Source: Deltaproteobacteria bacterium (lineage in GTDB: Bacteria > Desulfobacterota > Desulfobulbia > Desulfobulbales > BM004). Taken from it: a DNA stretch of 11,794 nucleotides. A program made the position numbers and the translations under genes. Below are positions 8,076 to 11,794 of this stretch, one piece after another. Location: positions 1,041,465-1,053,258 of the forward strand of contig CP070776.1 in NCBI GenBank assembly GCA_020346205.1. The letters run 5' to 3'. The notes beneath the pieces are model-generated. The model saw only the letters and a program-made list of their open reading frames with translations, ran no database searches and was not told where the DNA came from. Numbering within the stretch: position 1 is the stretch's first letter; each line of letters begins with the position of its first letter.

Positions 8076-8750
8076 TTATAAATCATCCTCAGACATTCTT
8101 TGTATGAGGTCCTGCCAACGCTGCAACCGGCTGCTGCTTCCAGCCAACTTTCCTCGTCCGCGCTGCTTGGCAAGCCACAAACCTGTACCGTTAAAACTAT
8201 ATATTGGGATCAGATCTGTTCTTTTTGATGCAGGCTTTATTTCTCCAACGAGATTATCCAGAACCAGGGGCTCGGCACCAGGCGCACTGAAGTATGTGAG
8301 AACCATATGGTGCACATTGTAATTAAGTGCTTTTACATATGTCAGGTTCAACTTCTCCTCATCAATCCCCATTGCCTTCAAGGTAAAATATTTTGCTATG
8401 GAAAAATCCTCGCAGTCTCCTCCCTGGGTACCCAAAAATTCAATAGGTGTTGCCCAGTAATCCTTTTCGCCCCAATGGATAGTATCATCAACAAATTCCA
8501 TCTGGTTAAAAAAATCATTCACCCGCTCGAGTTTCTCTAAATCAGTCTGACTGGTATCCTGGATTATGATTTCTTCCCAGGCAACAAGGAGAGAACGTGC
8601 GTCCTTACCATATTTAGATTCAGCTTTATTTAATAGTTCAGAGCTGAGTTGAAAATTCTCGCCGGTAATGATGGGTGCAATACCAATCAGAAACGAAAAA
8701 AAAACGATGAAAAGAAAAAAATATTCTATTTTATCAGTTTGTTTGAACAC
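8076..8750 (-). CDS. lapG: LapG-like periplasmic calcium-dependent cysteine protease (transglutaminase-like, C93 family)
   Basis: Enzymes of this family cut the N-terminal retention module of LapA-type adhesins and so release the adhesin from the cell. The protein has 224 residues. A hydrophobic stretch at 10-28 is a signal peptide or anchor. The triad is visible: Cys113 in QGGDCEDF, His148 in HHMVLTY and Asp165 in LVLDN. The His-Asp spacing of 17 equals that recalled for Pseudomonas LapG. The acidic residues flanking the cysteine (Asp112, Glu114) match the family's calcium site. The start is GTG at 8750; an in-frame TGA lies a few codons upstream, and the only other N-terminal option is a rare ATT. 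No good ribosome site is seen. Its partner, the LapD-like receptor, is the next gene. Confidence 0.93.
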   Translation of the reverse strand: MFKQTDKIEYFFLFIVFFSFLIGIAPIITGENFQLSSELLNKAESKYGKDARSLLVAWEEIIIQDTSQTDLEKLERVNDFFNQMEFVDDTIHWGEKDYWATPIEFLGTQGGDCEDFSIAKYFTLKAMGIDEEKLNLTYVKALNYNVHHMVLTYFSAPGAEPLVLDNLVGEIKPASKRTDLIPIYSFNGTGLWLAKQRGRGKLAGSSSRLQRWQDLIQRMSEDDL

Positions 8751-8780
8751 AATGGCTGAATAACAGAAAGATCATTTAAT

Positions 8781-8790
8781 GGGTATACCC
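8781..8790. repeat. Perfect palindrome GGGTATACCC upstream of lapG
   Basis: A 10-bp perfect palindrome lies 30 nt upstream of the GTG start of the LapG-like gene. It could be an operator half-site cluster or chance. No second copy was noticed in the window. Confidence 0.3.
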
Positions 8791-8835
8791 CCTCTTAATA
8801 ATGGTTAGGGCAGGAGGGAGTGGTTGTAAAATAAA

Positions 8836-8865
8836 AATGGGGTAGCAAAAACTTGCTACCCCATT
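8836..8865 (-). terminator. Intrinsic terminator of the TolC/LapE-like gene
   Basis: There is a perfect 13-bp stem (AATGGGGTAGCAA with TTGCTACCCCATT) and a 4-nt loop. On the minus strand it is followed by a T-rich tract. It lies about 40 nt past the stop of the channel gene and separates it from the lapG-like gene. Confidence 0.85.
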
Positions 8866-8906
8866 CTAACAATTTAGAGCTTGATTAAGCAACAATCTAA
8901 AGTGCC

Positions 8907-10277
8907 TTAGGAATCATTGGAGCGATTACCCATTAGGGCAGCTGATTTATCTTCTTTGGGTGTTTCCTCCTTCTCCTCTTCTTCGACCTTGCTTTCTTCC
9001 GGCCACTGCAGTCCCAATGTATGAACGAGCTTACCTATGCCGCTTAAAACCCTGTATTGTGCATAAACTCTGTCATACTGTGAATTGACCAGATCAATCT
9101 TGGCATTAATCAGTTCCGCTTCAATATCCAGAACATCAAACATGGTCCTCCTGCCTATATTCCACTGTTTGGAAAACGCTTCTGCAGTAAGACCAGTTGA
9201 TTTTACATAACTTTGAAGATAGGTAATTCTGTTTTGAGCTGATTGATAGGCTACCCAAGAGAGGCGGATGGATTCAATAATCTGCCTGTGTGTGTTATTC
9301 TTAATCTCTCGTGCCTCACTGATAAGCTGACTTGTTTCTGCGATACGTGCTTTATCTCTGAAACCATTGAAAATATTAAAACGCACCAGGGCAATGGCAG
9401 AGAGTTCCTCCTGACGTCCTGGGATATCAACATCTTCCTCCCATGACTGGTCAACTGCAAGATCTAAGGTGGGATAGTAATTACTTTTGGCAACAACGTG
9501 CTGAGCTTCACGGGCCTTCAAATCAGCCTGAGCGGATTTGAGGATAGGATAATTATTCAGGGCAAGCTGCTGGGCCTCTTCCATGGACACAGGCATGACG
9601 GTGTCAACAGGATGGGGCTTAACCAGATCAACCGGTACATGTCCAACCACAAACTGGTAGTCAGTCTGTGCATCTGCCACATTTGCCTCTGAGATAACCA
9701 CATCTGACTCTGCCAGGGCCAGACGCCCCATGACCTGGTCTAGGTCTGCTCTTCGGTCCAGGCCTGATTCACTTCTAAGTTTTATCTGGTCATAGATACG
9801 TTGGTGCGTGGTCACATTTTCTTTGGCAAGTTCCAAAATCTCTAGCTGGCGTAGAACATTTAAATACACTCTTGAGGTCACCAGACCTATATTCTCAGAA
9901 GTACCCTGCAGCAAATATGCAGCAGAATTGACACGCGCTTTCTGCCTCTTTATTTCATACTGGTCAGCAAATCCACGAAAAACATTTTGCCTAAGACCAA
10001 TAATTGCAGATTGCGGATGGGTCGTATCATCAAAGGGCTCCCTCTGGTCTTCAACACCGGCCCCATATGAAACATCAATGATCGGCCAGTATCCTGCCCT
10101 TGCCTGAGTGATCTCCTGGTCCCGTGCCAGACGATTATAAGCCAATGATTTAATTTCCGGGTTTGTTTGCAGCATGAGTTGAACAGCATCCTGCAAAGTT
10201 TCAGCCTGGGCGTATCCGGATCCAAAAATTAGGGCTCCAATAACAAATACGCCCAAATACCTGAATGTTGATTTCAT
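8907..10277 (-). CDS. lapE: TolC/LapE-family outer-membrane channel for type I secretion
   Basis: This outer-membrane channel would complete the exporter with LapB and LapC. It has 456 residues. The signal peptide is MKSTFRYLGVFVIGALIF followed by GSGYAQA, with likely cleavage after AQA. Two outer-membrane efflux repeats follow (ETLQDAVQLMLQTNPEIKSLAYN near the start; MEEAQQLALNNYPILKSAQADLKAREAQ in the middle), with long amphipathic helices. RRTMFDVLDIEAELINAKIDL and YRVLSGIGKLVHTLGL are typical family sequence. The acidic, lysine-rich C terminus (EEEKEETPKEDKS) is low-complexity. I chose the ATG at 10277 because GGGAGG lies 7 nt upstream (10285-10290 on the + strand) and the signal peptide begins there; an ATG five codons further out (10292) overlaps that site. 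The lapE symbol is by context; other TolC roles cannot be excluded. Confidence 0.92.
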   Translation of the reverse strand: MKSTFRYLGVFVIGALIFGSGYAQAETLQDAVQLMLQTNPEIKSLAYNRLARDQEITQARAGYWPIIDVSYGAGVEDQREPFDDTTHPQSAIIGLRQNVFRGFADQYEIKRQKARVNSAAYLLQGTSENIGLVTSRVYLNVLRQLEILELAKENVTTHQRIYDQIKLRSESGLDRRADLDQVMGRLALAESDVVISEANVADAQTDYQFVVGHVPVDLVKPHPVDTVMPVSMEEAQQLALNNYPILKSAQADLKAREAQHVVAKSNYYPTLDLAVDQSWEEDVDIPGRQEELSAIALVRFNIFNGFRDKARIAETSQLISEAREIKNNTHRQIIESIRLSWVAYQSAQNRITYLQSYVKSTGLTAEAFSKQWNIGRRTMFDVLDIEAELINAKIDLVNSQYDRVYAQYRVLSGIGKLVHTLGLQWPEESKVEEEEKEETPKEDKSAALMGNRSNDS

Positions 10278-10432
10278 TCGAGTGCCTCCCATCGTCAGAT
10301 AATCGAATCTTTTTTTTAAAATAGAGATTTTAGGCCAAATTTATTTTAGTAATTTCAATAAACATGCAAACCAAATACAACATCACAAAACTTATAAAAT
10401 TTATCATATATATTTAATATTCTCAATAACTT

Positions 10433-10447
10433 TTATGAGTCCCATAA
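10433..10447. repeat. Small inverted repeat TTATG-N5-CATAA
   Basis: A five-base perfect inverted repeat, extendable by a wobble pair and one more pair, sits in the middle of the divergent intergenic region. It has the size of a dimeric-regulator operator, but no family is recognised. Confidence 0.25.
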
Positions 10448-10537
10448 GAAACAATACCTGTCCATTTCTGTTATAAAACATGTTAATACTGTCTCATTTT
10501 AGTTAGCATATATATAAATTTATCTTCCAAAATAAAA

Positions 10538-10566
10538 TTGGTTATATTTATATCAATGCATAATAT
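10538..10566 (+). promoter_or_regulatory. Candidate sigma70-like promoter for the selenoprotein gene
   Basis: TTGGTT (10538-10543), a 17-nt spacer and TAATAT (10561-10566) lie about 38 nt before the ATG at 10605. The spacing is ideal and it would give a short leader. The match is moderate in AT-rich sequence. Confidence 0.4.
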
Positions 10567-10604
10567 CCTTCATATAGATCAATTTCTGTAATTCTGAGTT
10601 GCAT

Positions 10605-11201
10605 ATGAAAAACCAGAAAACGACCCTTGAGATATACTCAGATTATGTCTGACCATTTTGTTGGCTGGCGGAGCCTGCCATTACAGAATTCGCCAGAACA
10701 GAACCGCGCATTAATATTCACTGGAAAGCATTTGAACTCAGACCGCATCCGGTTCCAACCTTAGACCCCAATGGTGACTACTTGACCAGCGCATGGCAGG
10801 AACATGTTTATCCACTGGCAGAAAAAATGGGCTTCACAATGCATAAACCACCGGTGCAGCCCCGAACCAGGCTTGCGCATGCTTTTGCCAAATGGGCTGC
10901 AGACAATGGTAAATTTAATGAATTCAACAATGCACTTTTCAAGGCCTTTTTTCAGGCCGGACGCGATATTGGTAATATTGAAATTCTTGTTCAGACAGCC
11001 GAAGAACTTGGCATGGATGTAAATGCATTTGAATATGAATCGCAAATGGACTCATATGTACAACAGGTACTTCAGGATGAAAAAATGGCTAGGCAGATTA
11101 ATGTCAGGGCAGTTCCTGCTTATGTGGTAAACGACAAAGTCATTGCTGCAGGCGTTCAGAGTCTGAGTCAATTACAGCATTTGATAGCCCTGAATCAATA
11201 G
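10605..11201 (+). CDS. DsbA-family thiol:disulfide oxidoreductase, probable selenoprotein (Sec16 encoded by TGA)
   Basis: The frame runs from ATG 10605 to TAG 11199-11201 with one in-frame TGA at 10650-10652 (codon 16). Translated through, the N terminus reads LEIYSDYV-U-PFCWLAEP, so Sec16 replaces the first Cys of the thioredoxin-fold CPFC active site and Cys19 is kept. Both sides of the TGA are clearly one protein: a beta strand and redox motif, then IHWKAFELRPHPVPTLDPNG, an all-helical insert (WQEHVYPLAEKMG; FKAFFQAGRDIG), and the cis-proline loop RAVPAYV. Total length is 198 residues, normal for cytosolic FrnE/DsbA-like proteins; no signal peptide is seen. The ribosome site is weak (TGAG at 10595-10598). 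Without Sec the product is a 15-residue peptide, or an internally started 139-residue fragment from 10782 lacking the active site. The alternative is a recent nonsense mutation or sequencing error. The DUF2914 gene follows after 52 nt and is possibly cotranscribed. Confidence 0.82.
10650..10680 (+). promoter_or_regulatory. Candidate bacterial SECIS element directing Sec insertion at TGA 10650-10652
   Basis: Nine bases after the TGA a hairpin begins: TGGC (10662-10665) pairs with GCCA (10677-10680), a T.T mismatch follows, then GGC (10667-10669) pairs with GCC (10673-10675), closing a GGA loop. The loop starts 17 nt after the TGA and its first two bases are G. This agrees with my recollection of the bacterial SECIS rules (loop about 16-37 nt after the UGA, a G in the first two loop positions). 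An alternative fold, GGCT/AGCC with loop GGCGG, also starts its loop with G. The hairpin is within coding sequence, as expected in bacteria. Confidence 0.65.
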
Positions 11202-11253
11202 TTACCTGCATAGGGAGTAAATTTTAAATATAAAATTGTTCAGGAGGTCCACC

Positions 11254-11664
11254 ATGAAATTACGACTTGTTATTTCGAGTATTATTACATTCATGATCCT
11301 TTCACTTTGTTTCTTTTCCCAAGCTTCCTCAATGGATGACCCGGGATTTATGATTAAGCGTATGGTCATGAGTGAAGAAATTGCAGACAAAGAGCCCTTT
11401 GCCATAGGTGACACATTTTCTGCTGACACAGAAAAAGTTTACTGTTTTCTTGAGGCAAGAGAGATTGAAAACGACACCACGGTCAGTTTTGTCTGGTATT
11501 TAGAAGATGAAGAAATGGCTAGGGTAACGCTGCCACTAGTGAAAGGTATGCGATGGAGAACTTACTCCAGTAAGAAGCTTGCCGGCCGAAAAGGTAACTG
11601 GAAGGTAGAACTGCAAGAGTCCTCAGGCATTGTATTACATTCAGTTTCTTTCCAGGTTCAATAA
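11254..11664 (+). CDS. Secreted DUF2914-domain protein
   Basis: The product has 136 residues. The ATG at 11254 is chosen because AGGAGGT (11242-11248) lies 5 nt upstream; a TTG at 11236 in the same frame lies before that site and is unlikely. An N-terminal signal peptide (hydrophobic core LVISSIITFMILSLCFF, likely cleavage near SQASS) sends it to the periplasm. The remainder matches my memory of DUF2914: VYCFLEAREIENDTTVSFVWYL, then GMRWRTYSSKKL, then GNWKVELQESSG at the end. The domain looks like a small beta-sandwich; its function is not established. It lies 52 nt after the selenoprotein gene on the same strand and ends at a strong terminator, so the two may form one unit. Confidence 0.85.
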   Translation: MKLRLVISSIITFMILSLCFFSQASSMDDPGFMIKRMVMSEEIADKEPFAIGDTFSADTEKVYCFLEAREIENDTTVSFVWYLEDEEMARVTLPLVKGMRWRTYSSKKLAGRKGNWKVELQESSGIVLHSVSFQVQ

Positions 11665-11699
11665 AAAATCCCCTCCAGAAATAAAATGGAGGGGATTTT
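11665..11699. terminator. Strong bidirectional intrinsic terminator
   Basis: There is a perfect 13-bp stem (AAAATCCCCTCCA with TGGAGGGGATTTT) and a 9-nt loop, directly after the DUF2914 stop. It is symmetric, with A/T tracts at both ends, and lies between that gene and the convergent cytochrome gene, so it can serve both. Confidence 0.9.
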
Positions 11700-11717
11700 A
11701 ATTTAATACTTTTTGGG

Positions 11718-11794
11718 CTATTTGCCGTAACCCGGAACCTTTTGAGCCCCCAGTGACTTGACATAACTCGCTAGTTCCTGCATTTCAGTGGATT
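11718..11794 (-). CDS. C-terminal tip of a probable c-type cytochrome (5' part outside window)
   Basis: On the minus strand 25 codons are visible before the TAG at 11718-11720: STEMQELASYVKSLGAQKV, then PGYGK. The pattern STEM..LA.YV.SLG is typical of the C-terminal helix of class I cytochromes c. The CxxCH heme site would lie beyond the right edge, so the identification rests on the helix alone. It is convergent with the DUF2914 gene. Confidence 0.6.
   Translation of the reverse strand, partial: STEMQELASYVKSLGAQKVPGYGK

Larger units (their letters stand above)
10278..10604. other. AT-rich divergent intergenic region
   Basis: These 327 bases lie between the minus-strand channel gene and the plus-strand selenoprotein gene. 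I see no coding sequence in them. They contain a good promoter candidate at 10538-10566 and a small inverted repeat TTATG-5-CATAA at 10433-10447. No riboswitch fold or small RNA gene is recognisable by eye. Confidence 0.6.

Noticed and set aside
10663..10700. Longer hairpin CTGGCG...CGCCAG as the main SECIS
   Set aside because: It has only six base pairs and a 20-nt loop; the smaller nested hairpin fits the SECIS spacing and loop rules better.
10782..11201. 139-residue open frame starting at 10782 as a complete gene
   Set aside because: The same frame extends upstream through TGA 10650 to ATG 10605 with strong family similarity; the short version lacks the redox active site and starts inside a conserved segment.
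11236..11253. TTG start for the DUF2914 gene
   Set aside because: The strong AGGAGGT site lies after this TTG and is correctly spaced for the ATG at 11254.

Overview
The window reads as Gram-negative, moderately AT-rich DNA, most likely from a gammaproteobacterium. That placement is an inference from the gene content: a complete LapD/LapG-type adhesin-release system with its type I secretion apparatus, a DsbA-family oxidoreductase, a DUF2914 protein and a c-type cytochrome. I see no rRNA, tRNA, insertion sequence, phage gene or CRISPR array.

Left to right: (1) 1-1029 is the 3' end of a large surface adhesin on the + strand, with cadherin/tandem-95-like repeats and a von Willebrand A (VWA) domain, followed by a terminator. 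(2) 1181-5358 (minus) is a tight three-gene unit read LapB-like ABC transporter, LapC-like membrane fusion protein, LuxR-type regulator with a degenerate receiver. (3) 5551-5880 (plus) is a small conserved protein sitting divergently inside the cluster. (4) 5939-7909 (minus) is a LapD-like c-di-GMP receptor with degenerate GGDEF and EAL motifs. (5) 8076-8750 (minus) is the periplasmic LapG-like cysteine protease. (6) 8907-10277 (minus) is a TolC/LapE-like outer-membrane channel with its own terminator. (7) 10605-11201 (plus) is a DsbA-family oxidoreductase, read here as a selenoprotein. (8) 11254-11664 (plus) is a secreted DUF2914 protein. (9) 11718-11794 (minus) is the C-terminal tip of a probable c-type cytochrome.

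The first 10.3 kb works as one system. The ABC transporter, fusion protein and outer-membrane channel export a giant adhesin. LapG would cut the adhesin's N-terminal retention module when c-di-GMP is low, and LapD would sequester LapG when c-di-GMP is high. The adhesin tail next door is the obvious candidate substrate, but its visible C terminus lacks RTX repeats and a recognisable type I secretion signal, so it may be a truncated or atypical substrate.

The most striking observation is at 10605-11201. The DsbA-family reading frame is interrupted at codon 16 by an in-frame TGA, exactly where the first cysteine of the CPFC redox motif belongs, giving U-P-F-C. A hairpin starts 9 nt after this TGA and its G-rich apical loop starts 17 nt after it, which fits my recollection of the bacterial SECIS rules. 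Conventional gene calling would start this gene at an internal codon near 10782 and lose the active site. The best reading is a selenocysteine protein.
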